Source of the DNA: Rhodospirillales bacterium
Lineage (GTDB): Bacteria > Pseudomonadota > Alphaproteobacteria > Acetobacterales > Acetobacteraceae
DNA length: 64,000 nt
Assembly: GCA_017304945.1 (NCBI GenBank)
Contig: JAFKLG010000077.1
Coordinates: 1 to 64,000, forward strand
Direction of reading: 5' to 3'
The position numbers were made by a program, and so were the translations under genes. This document shows, piece after piece, positions 48,151-56,894 of the stretch. A model generated the notes under the pieces. It was not told where the DNA came from, did no database searches, and saw only the letters and a program-made list of their open reading frames with translations. Numbering within the stretch: the stretch's first letter is position 1; the number at the start of each line of letters is the position of its first letter.

Positions 48151-50436
48151 ATGGCCGAACCCGACCCCAAGACCGTGGCCGTACAGGTGGCGAACGCGCG
48201 CCCCGAAGATGTCGGCAAGGGCGTCGCCCGCGTCAGCCGCAAGGTCCTCCAGGCGCTGGGGATGCAGCAGGGCGATGCGATCGAGATCGCCAGCCAGCGC
48301 CATACCGCGGCGCTCGCCCTGCCGCCGTACCCTGAGGACGAGGACCTGGAGATCATCCGGCTCGACGGGCTGCAGCGCGCCAATGCCGGCGTGACGGCGG
48401 GGGAGCGGGTGGAAGTCCGTCGCGCCGTCCTGCGTACCGCGACCCGCGTGACCTTCGCGCCGGCGCAGAAGAACCTGCGCCTGTCCGGGTCGGGGGAGGC
48501 GCTGCGTCGCACCTTCGTCGGCCGGCCGGTGGTGGCCGGCGACGTGGTCTCCACCTCCGTCTACCAGCGCGGCGCCATGGGCCGGCCCGACCGGCTGCAG
48601 GAAGAGGTGTTCCGCAGCTTGATGGAGCAGCAGGCCTACGCGCTGCAGGAAATCCGCCTCACCGTCGTCGGCACCAATCCCAAGGGCATCGTGCAGATCG
48701 GGCCGGAGACCGAGGTCGAGCTGCTGCCCGAGTACACCGAACCGAAGGAGATCCGCCGCGCCGACGTCACCTATGACGATATCGGCGGCCTGGGCGACGC
48801 CGTCGAACAGGTGCGGGAGATGGTGGAGCTGCCGCTGCGCCATCCCGAACTGTTCCAGCGCCTCGGCATCGACCCGCCCAAGGGCGTGATCCTGCATGGG
48901 CCGCCAGGCACCGGGAAGACGCTGCTCGCCAAGGCCGTGGCGAACGAGTCGGAGGCGCAGTTCTTCAGCATCGCCGGCCCCGAGATCATGGGCAGCCACT
49001 ACGGCGAGTCGGAACAGCGCCTGCGCGACATCTTCCAGGAAGCCGGCCGCCGCGCCCCCTCGATCATCTTCATCGACGAGATCGACAGCATCGCCCCGAA
49101 GCGCGAGGAGGCGCGCGGGGAGACCGAACGCCGCATCGTCGCGCAGTTGCTCACGCTGATGGACGGGCTCGAGCCGCGGCAGAACGTCGTGGTGATCGCG
49201 GCGACCAACCGCGTGGACGCGATCGACGAGGCGCTGCGTCGCCCCGGCCGCTTCGACCGGGAGATCGTGATCGGCGTGCCCGACGAGGCCGGCCGCCGCC
49301 AGGTGCTGGCGATCCACACCCGCGGCATGCCGCTGGCCGATGATGTCGATCTCGCGGCGCTCGCCCGCACCACCTACGGCTTCGTCGGCGCCGATATCTC
49401 CGCGCTGGCGCGCGAGGCGGCCATGGACTCGGTGCGTCGCGTGCTGCCGCAGATCAACCTGCGCGAAGGCATCCCGCCCGAGGTGCTGGCCGGCATGCGG
49501 GTCTGCCGCAACGACTTCGAGAATGCGCTGAAGCGGATCCAGCCCTCGGCGCTGCGCGAGATCATGATCCAGGTGCCGAACGTGACCTGGGAGGATGTCG
49601 GCGGTCTCGACACCACCCGCGCGCAACTGCGGGAAGGCATCGAGCTGCCGCTGAAGAACCCGGAGGCGTTCCGTCGCCTGGGCATCCGTCCGGCCAAGGG
49701 GTTCCTGCTGTTCGGGCCGCCCGGAACCGGCAAGACGCTGATGGCCAAGGCGGTCGCGCGCGAGTCGAACGCCAACTTCATCGCCACCAAGTCCTCCGAC
49801 CTGCTGTCCAAGTGGTACGGCGAGTCGGAGCAGCAGGTGAGCCGCCTGTTCGCCCGCGCGCGCCAGGTGGCGCCCACGGTGATCTTCATCGACGAGATCG
49901 ACAGCCTGGTGCCGGCGCGCGGCGGCGGCTTGGGCGAGCCGGCCGTGACGGAGCGGGTGGTGAACACGATCCTGGCCGAGATGGACGGGCTGGAGGAGCT
50001 GCAGGGCGTGGTGGTGATCGGCGCCACGAACCGGCCGAACCTGCTGGACCCGGCGCTGCTGCGGCCGGGCCGGTTCGACGAGCTGGTCTATGTGCCGGTG
50101 CCCGACGAGGCCGGGCGGGAGCGCATCCTGCGGATCCAGACCAAGGGCATGCCCCTGGCCGAGGACGTGGACCTGGCCGCGATCGCCCGCCGCACGCCCG
50201 GCTACACGGGCGCCGATCTCGGGGATGCGGTGCGACGCGCCGGCCTGCTCGCCCTGCGCGAGAACCTCGAGAGCAGCAGCGTGGCCCAGGCGCAGTTCGA
50301 GCAGGCGCTGACGGAGACCCGCGCCTCGGTGACCGGGGACATGGAGCGCGAATACGAGGCGCTGCGGGCCAGCCTCAAGCAGCAGGGTCCGACCACGCAA
50401 CGCCAGCGCATCGGGTTCGCGATCGGGCCGGAGTGA
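48151..50436 (+). CDS. CDC48/VAT-like AAA+ ATPase with two ATPase domains
   Basis: A 761-residue relative of archaeal VAT and eukaryotic CDC48/p97, hexameric unfoldases. The N-terminal double-psi barrel and four-stranded domain span residues 1-200 ([35 protein letters not shown]). D1 has Walker A GPPGTGKT from residue 250, Walker B IIFIDEID and the [20 protein letters not shown] sensor/Arg-finger region. D2 has GPPGTGKT from residue 522, IFIDEIDSL and [15 protein letters not shown]. Both sites look intact. The C-terminus lacks the HbYX motif of proteasome-docking members. The family is sporadic in alphaproteobacteria; substrate and partners are unknown. Confidence 0.93.
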   Translation: MAEPDPKTVAVQVANARPEDVGKGVARVSRKVLQALGMQQGDAIEIASQRHTAALALPPYPEDEDLEIIRLDGLQRANAGVTAGERVEVRRAVLRTATRVTFAPAQKNLRLSGSGEALRRTFVGRPVVAGDVVSTSVYQRGAMGRPDRLQEEVFRSLMEQQAYALQEIRLTVVGTNPKGIVQIGPETEVELLPEYTEPKEIRRADVTYDDIGGLGDAVEQVREMVELPLRHPELFQRLGIDPPKGVILHGPPGTGKTLLAKAVANESEAQFFSIAGPEIMGSHYGESEQRLRDIFQEAGRRAPSIIFIDEIDSIAPKREEARGETERRIVAQLLTLMDGLEPRQNVVVIAATNRVDAIDEALRRPGRFDREIVIGVPDEAGRRQVLAIHTRGMPLADDVDLAALARTTYGFVGADISALAREAAMDSVRRVLPQINLREGIPPEVLAGMRVCRNDFENALKRIQPSALREIMIQVPNVTWEDVGGLDTTRAQLREGIELPLKNPEAFRRLGIRPAKGFLLFGPPGTGKTLMAKAVARESNANFIATKSSDLLSKWYGESEQQVSRLFARARQVAPTVIFIDEIDSLVPARGGGLGEPAVTERVVNTILAEMDGLEELQGVVVIGATNRPNLLDPALLRPGRFDELVYVPVPDEAGRERILRIQTKGMPLAEDVDLAAIARRTPGYTGADLGDAVRRAGLLALRENLESSSVAQAQFEQALTETRASVTGDMEREYEALRASLKQQGPTTQRQRIGFAIGPE

Positions 50437-50719
50437 GGGTGGCATTGGGGCCAGGGCCACGACCTGGTCTAGATTGAGGGCAAACTGCGCCAGCGCGGCT
50501 TCAGGCGGAAGCGGCGGCTCATGACTCATCAGCCAGGGCGAGCTCAATTGAGCCAGCAATTGACGGTCTCAGAAGGGCGGGAGCGGAGTTGCGGGTCCGC
50601 CGCACCTTCGTTCTGCGCCGGCCCAAATCACGGCCGCGGCGGGGCGGCTCCTTCGACTGACATTCCGGCGCGCCGGCCCGGTTCCCGGCCGTGGCCCCAA
50701 GGATAGGCACGCCGCAGCG

Positions 50720-51589
50720 TTAGACTGGAAGGTTGATCTGGACTCCTCGCGGATTGTGCCTTGCGGACCGCCTGGAACGCACGGTCTCGGGAGTAGGATG
50801 GGGATGCCAATCGCACGCCATCCCCGGCAACTCCAGGACTGCCCGGTCCGGGCCGCGCGGCCCCGGCTGATCGCCGAGCAGGGCGGACCGCGCGGCCGCT
50901 GCGTCGATCCAGCGAGCGGTGACGCGCTCACCCGGGGGCGGCAGTGCCCCCTCGCGACGCTTGAGCATCGCGAACGCCGCGTCGTCGAGATGCTCCTCGA
51001 CAAACGAGCGCAAATGGTCGCCCGCCCGCGCATTCCACAGCACGAGCCGACGGACCGCCCTGAGCAGGTTGCTCTCGAGCGACGGGGTCGGACGGAACCT
51101 CACATCGAGTACGGATGACGCGATTCGGTCGAGGTAGTCGCCCGGGACAACGAGTTCCCGGTCCCACAGGCGATAGAGCGCGCCGTCCCAGTCGAAGAAC
51201 GTGCAACCCACAAGGTCGGAGAGGTGGTCCGCCCTTGCGCCGCCGCATCGGACAGCCCAGGTGGTCTCCCGCGCCCAGAAGTCCACCCGCCAAGGGCCGA
51301 CACGGCAGCCGAAACCGCCGAAGCGATTGGGCTGCGCGGACAAGCGCGCAGCCAAGTCAGACACCGCACCCGCTCGCGCGTCGATGACGATGTCAACGTC
51401 GGAGGCGAACGCTTTGCGCCCGCCGCGCGCAAAGTCCCGCACTAGGCCGCCGACCACCGCCGCGTCGCCGAGCGGGCGCAGATCGCCTTCCAAAAACGAC
51501 CGCAGGAGGCGCATCTGCGCCGAGCGGTTCTCCCAGAAAAAGCGATCGAGCCGCTTCTTCAGCGCAGCCCGGTCAGGCGCGCGCGACAC
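50720..51589 (-). CDS. Nucleotidyltransferase, poly(A)-polymerase-head-like
   Basis: The 289-residue protein carries a Pol-beta-superfamily head near residues 40-100: VVGGLVRDFARG followed by SDVDIVIDARAG, matching the GG-x-VRD and DxD metal-binding pattern of CCA-adding enzymes and poly(A) polymerases. The remainder (WRVDFWARETTWAVRC, a helical LLRAVRRLVLWNARAG region) does not match the CCA-enzyme neck or tail that I know. Its substrate is unknown; nucleotide transfer to RNA, protein or a small molecule is possible. The start is GTG at 51589, 17 nt inside the dGTPase-family gene. The codon mix is less GC-extreme than neighbours. Confidence 0.7.
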   Translation of the reverse strand: MSRAPDRAALKKRLDRFFWENRSAQMRLLRSFLEGDLRPLGDAAVVGGLVRDFARGGRKAFASDVDIVIDARAGAVSDLAARLSAQPNRFGGFGCRVGPWRVDFWARETTWAVRCGGARADHLSDLVGCTFFDWDGALYRLWDRELVVPGDYLDRIASSVLDVRFRPTPSLESNLLRAVRRLVLWNARAGDHLRSFVEEHLDDAAFAMLKRREGALPPPGERVTARWIDAAAARSALLGDQPGPRGPDRAVLELPGMACDWHPHPTPETVRSRRSARHNPRGVQINLPV

Positions 51590-53015
51590 TTGGCAAGTCT
51601 TTCAGGTCTCCCGCTAGCTTCGTCAGGAAACCGTCGGTCATGCCCGACATCATGTCGGTCAGGAGCCGGAGTTCGCGATACCGGGTCGTCCCCGCCGGCC
51701 CGGCCTTCGACTCCGGTTCGGCGGCCGCCTCCACATAGTTGGGGCTGATCAGGGAGAAGACGTAGCGGGATTTCGCACCGATGCGCTTCGACCAGAAGTC
51801 GTCCGGCTTCTCCCGATCCACGATGGCGGCCCACATCTCCGTCATCACGGAGTCCATGGCGGCAGCCCCCTGCGCCTCCGCCCGCAGCACCGTCGGATGC
51901 ACGAAGCCGTACCCTCTAGCCACGCCCTTTAGAGCATCGCAGAGAGGGTCCCCGTCCATCAGCGCCGTCTGGTGGGTACGGTTCATGATGCAGAAAGCAT
52001 ACCGCTGGAACGCGCCAACCGCCACATCGATTAGAGCCGCGATCGTCCGCGCCCGAATATACTGCACTTTCACGTCGCGACGAATTTCGGCCCTGCGGCC
52101 TGTCCTGTCCACCTTCTCGAAATCCGCAGCGATCGTCTCAATCGTGCCGTTTCCCGCGAGGCCCTCAGTGCCACGCAAGATGGTGAGGACGTCCTCAGGC
52201 GACAAAAGCCCCTTCTTAAGCATGTCTTCGACATCAAGGACGGAGTAAGCGATGTCGTCGCACGCCTCCATGACCCATGTCAGGGGGTGGCGCTCCCCCT
52301 CCTTCAAGCCCGTGCTGCGCCTAATCCACTCGATCGTGGAAAGCTCGGATTCGAAGTACCCGAACTTCTTCCCTTGAGCTCCTTTCACAGGCCCCGACAC
52401 CGACCGGGAGTACTTCAGTGACGCAGCCAACGTGGCTGCGCTCAGGTCGAGGCCGCGGCGCTTGGCATGCGTCTGCAGCGTGACGAGAAGACGAAAAGTC
52501 TGCGGGTTGCCGTCGAACTTCGTGAATTCGGGCCACAGACGTTCCGGGACCTCGCTTCCGCCCGGCAACTCCGGGCCCCCCTCGCGCTCGCGCGTGAATA
52601 TCCAGTCGCTCCTGCGGGCAAACCAGTTTCCGATGGCGACCTCGCCCTGGTGACCGAATGGCGGGTTACCGAGGTCGTGGGACAGGCCGGCGGCGAGGAG
52701 GATGGGCTGGATCGCCCGTTCGGCCTCTGGGTGTTCATCGTGCTTCCGCACGACCTCCGTTACCCGCGCTCCAATCGAACGGGCGAGGTTCGCTACCTCG
52801 TGCGAGTGAGTGAGCCGCGAGCGAACCCCGTCGTTCGCGTCCATGGGCCAGACCTGTGTCTTGTTCGCCAGCCTCCGGACCGGGGTCGAGAACACGAGCC
52901 GGTCGTAATCCTGCTGGTGGACGGTCCTCATTCCGGGACCGTCGCCGTCGTCCAGGGCCTGCTCCTTCTCGGACCCGTGTCTGCTCGATGACCAGATGCT
53001 CGCTTCACTCGCCAT
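51573..53015 (-). CDS. dGTPase-family HD phosphohydrolase
   Basis: The 480-residue protein belongs to the dGTP triphosphohydrolase group of HD-domain enzymes, which convert dNTPs to nucleosides and triphosphate. It has QDYDRLVFSTPVRRLANKTQ with VWP, RLTHSHEVANLARSIG (metal His), GLSHDLGNPPFGHQGE (HD pair) and WVMEACDDIAYSVLDVED (distal Asp). The C-terminal half, with MNRTHQTALMDGD and EMWAAIVDREKPDDFWS, is less conserved. It is longer than most housekeeping alphaproteobacterial Dgt proteins and nearer E. coli Dgt in size. Start ATG at 53015 has a GGGAGACG site. dGTP-depleting enzymes of this group act in anti-phage defence in some bacteria; that role here is inferred. Confidence 0.85.
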   Translation of the reverse strand: MASEASIWSSSRHGSEKEQALDDGDGPGMRTVHQQDYDRLVFSTPVRRLANKTQVWPMDANDGVRSRLTHSHEVANLARSIGARVTEVVRKHDEHPEAERAIQPILLAAGLSHDLGNPPFGHQGEVAIGNWFARRSDWIFTREREGGPELPGGSEVPERLWPEFTKFDGNPQTFRLLVTLQTHAKRRGLDLSAATLAASLKYSRSVSGPVKGAQGKKFGYFESELSTIEWIRRSTGLKEGERHPLTWVMEACDDIAYSVLDVEDMLKKGLLSPEDVLTILRGTEGLAGNGTIETIAADFEKVDRTGRRAEIRRDVKVQYIRARTIAALIDVAVGAFQRYAFCIMNRTHQTALMDGDPLCDALKGVARGYGFVHPTVLRAEAQGAAAMDSVMTEMWAAIVDREKPDDFWSKRIGAKSRYVFSLISPNYVEAAAEPESKAGPAGTTRYRELRLLTDMMSGMTDGFLTKLAGDLKDLPSVARA

Positions 53016-53340
53016 CCGTCACTTCGTCTCCCATTAGCTCGACCATAGCAGGGGGTGGGGCCGCCGCCAAACCTGGCGGTGCGAAGGGGTAACGGGCCGT
53101 GTCGGGAAAGTGTGGGGCGACCAATCCGAACGGCGACCGCGGTCGCGGGTTCACCTCGCGCTTGCGCGCCTCGTCCCGCCAAGCACCTTGTGCAGCGCGA
53201 CCCCCGTCGAGAACCCCCTTCCTATGCGCCGCCGATAGAGGGCGCGCGCTCCGCCAAGTCGCCTCTTTCTCAAGCCGCTCCGCGAGCGAGTTGAACCGTG
53301 GTAGACGACATCGGCGAGGCGCGGGACCTCCTCCACCCAT
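53005..53340 (-). CDS. Small hypothetical ORF upstream of the dGTPase gene
   Basis: The 111-residue frame overlaps the dGTPase start by 11 nt, the spacing of a co-translated operon. The central part (FNSLAERLEKEATWRSARPL, RKGVLDGGRAAQGAWRDEAR) is charged and helical; the C-terminus is Pro/Ala-rich then acidic. I do not recognise a family. The 5' end is uncertain because no good ribosome site precedes 53340. It could be a non-coding leader read open by chance in GC-rich DNA, so I rate it low. Confidence 0.35.
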   Translation of the reverse strand: MGGGGPAPRRCRLPRFNSLAERLEKEATWRSARPLSAAHRKGVLDGGRAAQGAWRDEARKREVNPRPRSPFGLVAPHFPDTARYPFAPPGLAAAPPPAMVELMGDEVTDGE

Positions 53341-53456
53341 ACCGCGGACCGCTTCAGGGGCGCCCCACGATTGCGGCCCCGCGTAGCGGCACGCCCCCTA
53401 CCGCCATGACGCCGTTCACCAAGCGCGGCGGAGAGGCAGCTCCCCGCCGCGCCGCC

Positions 53457-53834
53457 TCATTTCAGCGTTTCGAGATAGGCGATCAGGTCGGCCCGCTGCG
53501 TCGCGTCCTTGAGCCCGGCATAGGTCATGATCGTGCCGGGCACGACCGCCTTCGGGTTGGTCAGATACGGGTCGAGCTTTGCCGCGTCCCAGACGATGCC
53601 GCTGTTCTTGTTCGCGGGGGAGTAGCGAAAGTTCGGCACCGTGCCGGCGGTGCGCCCGACGATGCCGAACAGGCTGGGCCCGATCATGTTCTTGCCCTGC
53701 ACCGGCGAGTGGCAGATCGCGCATTGCTTCTTGAACACGGCCTCCCCGGCCGCGGCGTCCTGCGCGCGGGCGGCGAGCGGAGCGGTGGTCAGTGCGGCAA
53801 GGGCTGCGACGGCGAGCAGGCGGCGAGCAGGCAT
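53457..53834 (-). CDS. Cytochrome c family protein (class I, cytochrome c2-like)
   Basis: A 125-residue periplasmic electron carrier with a signal peptide (LLAVAALAALTTAPLAARAQ) and a mature domain of about 100 residues. The heme motif CAICH is at residues 38-42, and the axial Met is in the GTIMTYAGLKDATQRADLIA segment. IGPSLFGIVGRTAGTVPNFR and YSPANKNSGIVWDAAKLDPY are typical of class IA/cytochrome c2 proteins. It would shuttle electrons to an oxidase. It stands alone between the dGTPase operon and arfB. Confidence 0.93.
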   Translation of the reverse strand: MPARRLLAVAALAALTTAPLAARAQDAAAGEAVFKKQCAICHSPVQGKNMIGPSLFGIVGRTAGTVPNFRYSPANKNSGIVWDAAKLDPYLTNPKAVVPGTIMTYAGLKDATQRADLIAYLETLK

Positions 53835-53949
53835 GATGGGGCTCCGGACGATGATCGGCTGCCTCGTACTCGCTCATCCGCGGCCTTGCAATCACAGGTT
53901 GAGCGCGTCGTCGCGACTCCTCCCATGCGGTCCCGGAATGGAGACGCCG

Positions 53950-54369
53950 TCAGTCCGGATCGGCGCGCCGCGACCGCGCGGTCTTCACCTGTGCCCGATG
54001 TGCCTTGGCTTCGAGCCGCCGCCGCTTGGAGGCGAGGGTCGGGCGCGTCTTCACCCGCCGCACCGGCGCGACCGCGGCATCCCGGATCAGTTCCACCAGC
54101 ATTTCCAGCGCCTCGGCGCGGTTCCGCTCCTGGGTGCGATGGCGTTGGGCGGTGATCAGGATATCGCCCGCCTGGGTGAGCCGATGCCCGGCCAGCCGCT
54201 CGAGCCGCGCGCGCACCGGGCCCGGCAGGCCAGCGGCGTCGAGGGACAGGCGGAGCTGCACCGCCGTCGCCACCTTGTTGACGTTCTGCCCGCCGGGGCC
54301 GGAGGCGCGGATGAAGCTCTCCTCGATCGCCCGCTCGTCCAACGCGATCGTCGGCGTGACCCGGATCAT
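53950..54369 (-). CDS. arfB: Alternative ribosome-rescue factor ArfB (peptidyl-tRNA hydrolase)
   Basis: A 139-residue protein with the release-factor-like catalytic domain: ESFIRASGPGGQNVNKVATA, in which GGQ is at residues 26-28. The C-terminal tail is highly basic (KTRPTLASKRRRLEAKAHRA) and binds the mRNA channel of stalled ribosomes. These two parts define ArfB/YaeJ. The ATG at 54369 (MIRVTP) begins the domain; the longer frame upstream is antisense overlap with the amidohydrolase region. Length and motifs are canonical. Confidence 0.94.
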   Translation of the reverse strand: MIRVTPTIALDERAIEESFIRASGPGGQNVNKVATAVQLRLSLDAAGLPGPVRARLERLAGHRLTQAGDILITAQRHRTQERNRAEALEMLVELIRDAAVAPVRRVKTRPTLASKRRRLEAKAHRAQVKTARSRRADPD

Positions 54370-54428
54370 GATGGCGCGGCCGAGTGGGCGACCGGTGGAG
54401 CCGAGTAGTGGCGTGCGCGCATCTGCGG

Positions 54429-55250
54429 TCAGTCGAGCCGGTAGAACGTCGCGGCGGTGCCGCCCAGGATCGCCGCCTGCGCCTCGGCGTCGAGGCCGCG
54501 CAGCAGGCTGAGCGCCGCGGCCCGCCAGCTCGCATAGCCGCCGGCCAGTTCCACCACCGGCCAGTCGCTGCCCCACATCAGCCGCGTCGGGCCGAAGCAG
54601 TCGAGCAGGTGGTCGACATAGCGGCGCAAATCGTCGGTCTTCCACTGCGGCCCGGCTTCGGTCACCAGCCCGGAGATCTTGCAGGTGGCGGCGGTTTCCC
54701 GCGCGAGGCGGGCGATGTCGTCCGCCCAGGGCTGGAACCCGCCCGTCGCGATCGCCGGCTTGGCGGCATGGTCCACCACCACGCGCAGGGTCGGATGCCG
54801 CCCGCACAGGCCGAGGATGGCGGGCAGGTGCCGCGGCTGGATCAGCGCGTCGAAGCAGAGCTGCGCGGCTTCCATCGCGGCAAGGGCGGGCTGCAGCGTC
54901 GGATGCAGGATCCACCCCGTGTCCTCGATATCCTGCAGCATCGGCCGCAGCCCCTTGAGCAGCGGGTCGGCCGCCATCGCATGGATGCGCGCCGCCGCGT
55001 CACGCAGCGAGAGGTCCTCCCACCCCACCACCCCGCGCACCAGCCCACCCGAGTTGCGCGCCACGTTCAGCAGGTAGGCGGTCTCCGCCTCGGTCGGCGC
55101 CGCCTGCACCAGCACGGTCGCGTCGATGTCGCCCAGCAGCGGGCGGAGGTCGGCCAGCGTGTAGTCGCGATGCAGCGGCGAACCGGGATGGATCCAGGCG
55201 TAGTCACCGCGGCCGATCCGCCAGACATGGTGGTGGGCGTCGACGATCAT
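54429..55250 (-). CDS. Amidohydrolase family 2 lactonase (L-fuconolactonase-like)
   Basis: A 273-residue TIM-barrel metal-dependent hydrolase of the PDC-lactonase/fuconolactonase group (COG3618). Ligands are HxH in IVDAHHHVWRI, a later His in LRVVVDHAAKP, and the Asp in LMWGSDWPVVEL. Members open sugar lactones such as L-fucono-1,5-lactone or L-rhamnonolactone, or 2-pyrone-4,6-dicarboxylate. Its 4-nt overlap (ATGA) with a FucU/RbsD-type mutarotase and the aldolase-type gene nearby favour a sugar lactone. The exact sugar is inferred. It ends 59 nt before arfB. Confidence 0.88.
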   Translation of the reverse strand: MIVDAHHHVWRIGRGDYAWIHPGSPLHRDYTLADLRPLLGDIDATVLVQAAPTEAETAYLLNVARNSGGLVRGVVGWEDLSLRDAAARIHAMAADPLLKGLRPMLQDIEDTGWILHPTLQPALAAMEAAQLCFDALIQPRHLPAILGLCGRHPTLRVVVDHAAKPAIATGGFQPWADDIARLARETAATCKISGLVTEAGPQWKTDDLRRYVDHLLDCFGPTRLMWGSDWPVVELAGGYASWRAAALSLLRGLDAEAQAAILGGTAATFYRLD

Positions 55251-55684
55251 GCCGCGGGGTCCGGCGGCACCACGCCCTTGGTCAGCAGCACGTTGCCGTA
55301 GAACCGCCGCTCGCCTGTCTGCACCACGGCGAAGGCATCCGCCGTTTGCGCGTAGAATGCGTGCCTTTCGCGTGCAATCGGCACCGGGGCGCCATGCCGC
55401 GCCAGCACCGCCATGAAGTCGCGCACCGGATCGGGCACCGCGTTCGGGTCGCCCACCACCTGCATCACCGCGACCGGCTCCGGCTCGAACGTGTCGATCG
55501 GCAGCACCGAGAGCACCGCGTCCAGCGCGCGGGGCGCCGCCACCCCCGGCAGCCGGATCAGCCGGTGGGCCACCCGCGCGGCCGGGAAGTTGGCATCCAC
55601 GATCGCGATGCGGTCGCCATGTCCCGCGGAGGCGAGCGCGTGCAGCAACTCGGCACTCAGCAGCGGATCGATCCCCTTGAGCAT
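55247..55684 (-). CDS. RbsD/FucU family sugar mutarotase
   Basis: The 145-residue protein belongs to the RbsD/FucU family that interconverts sugar anomers. It has the opening MLKGIDPLLSAELLHALASA, the catalytic-region GHGDRIAIVDANFPAA with the conserved His and Asp, and the closing RRFYGNVLLTKGVVPPD with a Tyr-Gly pair typical of FucU. FucU acts on L-fucose. The stop overlaps the lactonase start. It opens the two-gene unit and is divergent from the aldolase gene across 253 bp containing a tandem repeat. Confidence 0.9.
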   Translation of the reverse strand: MLKGIDPLLSAELLHALASAGHGDRIAIVDANFPAARVAHRLIRLPGVAAPRALDAVLSVLPIDTFEPEPVAVMQVVGDPNAVPDPVRDFMAVLARHGAPVPIARERHAFYAQTADAFAVVQTGERRFYGNVLLTKGVVPPDPAA

Positions 55685-55769
55685 TGCGGAAGGCTAGAGC
55701 AGTTCCGCCATCCGCGAAACGCCCGGCGCACCGCGCCCCAACCATAGCAGTGCGGGCACCCCAGATCAC

Positions 55770-55875
55770 GCCGGCGCAGACATCGCGCCCCAAGCTTGCC
55801 GGCGCAGACACCGCGCCCCCAACCTTGCCGGCGCAGACACCATCGCCCCGAACCTCGCCGGCGCGGACTCCCGCC
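55770..55875. repeat. 28-30 bp tandem repeats, four units
   Basis: Units opening GCCGGCGCAGACA start at 55770, 55798, 55827 and 55857, with periods of 28, 29 and 30 bp; the last is truncated. The array sits in the divergent promoter region between the mutarotase and aldolase-type genes. Confidence 0.75.
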
Positions 55876-55937
55876 ATCCAGGTGACATGCGGCGCCCGCG
55901 CCCTGCATACTCGCGATCCACTCTCAGGAATGACGTG

Positions 55938-56825
55938 ATGAGCGAAGCGATCCGCGGCGCATGGGCTGCCGCGACCACCCCGCTGGATGCAGCGGGCGGG
56001 ATCGACACCAAGGCCCTCGCGCAACATGCCGCCTGGCTGCTGGACGCCGGGTGCGACGGGCTCGTGTTGTTCGGGACCTCCGGCGAGGGGCCGTCCTTCA
56101 CCATCGCCCAGCGCCTCGCGGCCACCGAGGCGGTGCTGCGGGCCGGCATCCCCGCCCGCGCCCTCTCGGTCGGCACCGGCTGCCCCGCGATCGAGGACAC
56201 GATCGCGCTGACCCAGGGCGTGCTCGCCCTCGGCATCACCCGCGCGATGATCCTGCCGCCGTTCTACTTCGCCGGCGTCTCCCCCGAAGGGATCGAGGAC
56301 GCCTATGCCGCGGTGTTCGACGGCATCGGCGACGCGCGGCTCAGCGCCTGCCTCTACCACATCCCGCAGGTCTGCGGCGTCGGCGTCCCCGCCGTGGTGC
56401 TGGGCAACCTGCGCCGCCGCTACGGCGCGCTGGTCTCCGGCGTGAAGGACAGCAGCGGCGACTTCGATACCTTCCTGGGCTTCCGCCGCGCCGCCCCCGA
56501 CGTCGCCTCCCTGGTCGGGGCCGAGGTGCTGATCCCGCGCGCGCTGGCCGAGGGCGGCGCCGGGACGATCTGCGGCATGGCGAACGTGGTGCCGCGGCTG
56601 GTGCGGCGGCTGTTCTCCGACCCGTCCGCGGTGGCGGACATGGAAGCGGCCTGCGCGCAGGCGAACGGCATCCCCGCGCTGAAGGCGGTGCAGGCGGCGC
56701 TGACCGGCAACCCGGCCTGGCGCGCCGTGCGCCCGCCGCTGCGTCCCGGTGACGTCGCCGCGGCGGAGCAGGGCGCGCACATCCTGCGCCGGCTCGAGGC
56801 GGGCGCGACGGCCAAGGCGGCCTGA
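55938..56825 (+). CDS. Dihydrodipicolinate synthase/N-acetylneuraminate lyase family aldolase
   Basis: A 295-residue class I aldolase of the DHDPS/NAL superfamily. The Schiff-base lysine is Lys170 in SGVKDSSGDFDTF, with Tyr140 in LYHIPQ and the substrate loop LFGTSGEGPSF. The variant TSGEG in place of GTTGE, and neighbours encoding a mutarotase and lactonase, point to a 2-keto-3-deoxy-sugar-acid aldolase rather than lysine biosynthesis. The start at 55938 has only a weak AGGAATGA region upstream. Its assignment to a fucose-like pathway is inferred. Confidence 0.88.
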   Translation: MSEAIRGAWAAATTPLDAAGGIDTKALAQHAAWLLDAGCDGLVLFGTSGEGPSFTIAQRLAATEAVLRAGIPARALSVGTGCPAIEDTIALTQGVLALGITRAMILPPFYFAGVSPEGIEDAYAAVFDGIGDARLSACLYHIPQVCGVGVPAVVLGNLRRRYGALVSGVKDSSGDFDTFLGFRRAAPDVASLVGAEVLIPRALAEGGAGTICGMANVVPRLVRRLFSDPSAVADMEAACAQANGIPALKAVQAALTGNPAWRAVRPPLRPGDVAAAEQGAHILRRLEAGATAKAA

Positions 56826-56894
56826 CGTCGGGCGGGTCCTTCCGTCTGCGGGAGATGGCGACCGAGCGTTCATCGCTTGCGCCGTCGCCATCTC

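Noticed and set aside
50542..50553. Perfect 12-bp palindrome GCTCAATTGAGC considered as an operator
   Set aside because: It lies between the 3' ends of convergent genes, not upstream of any gene; too short to call a terminator.
47833..50559. 908-residue minus-strand open frame
   Set aside because: Antisense to the CDC48-like gene.
53298..54155. 285-residue plus-strand open frame
   Set aside because: Antisense to cytochrome c and arfB; no family features.
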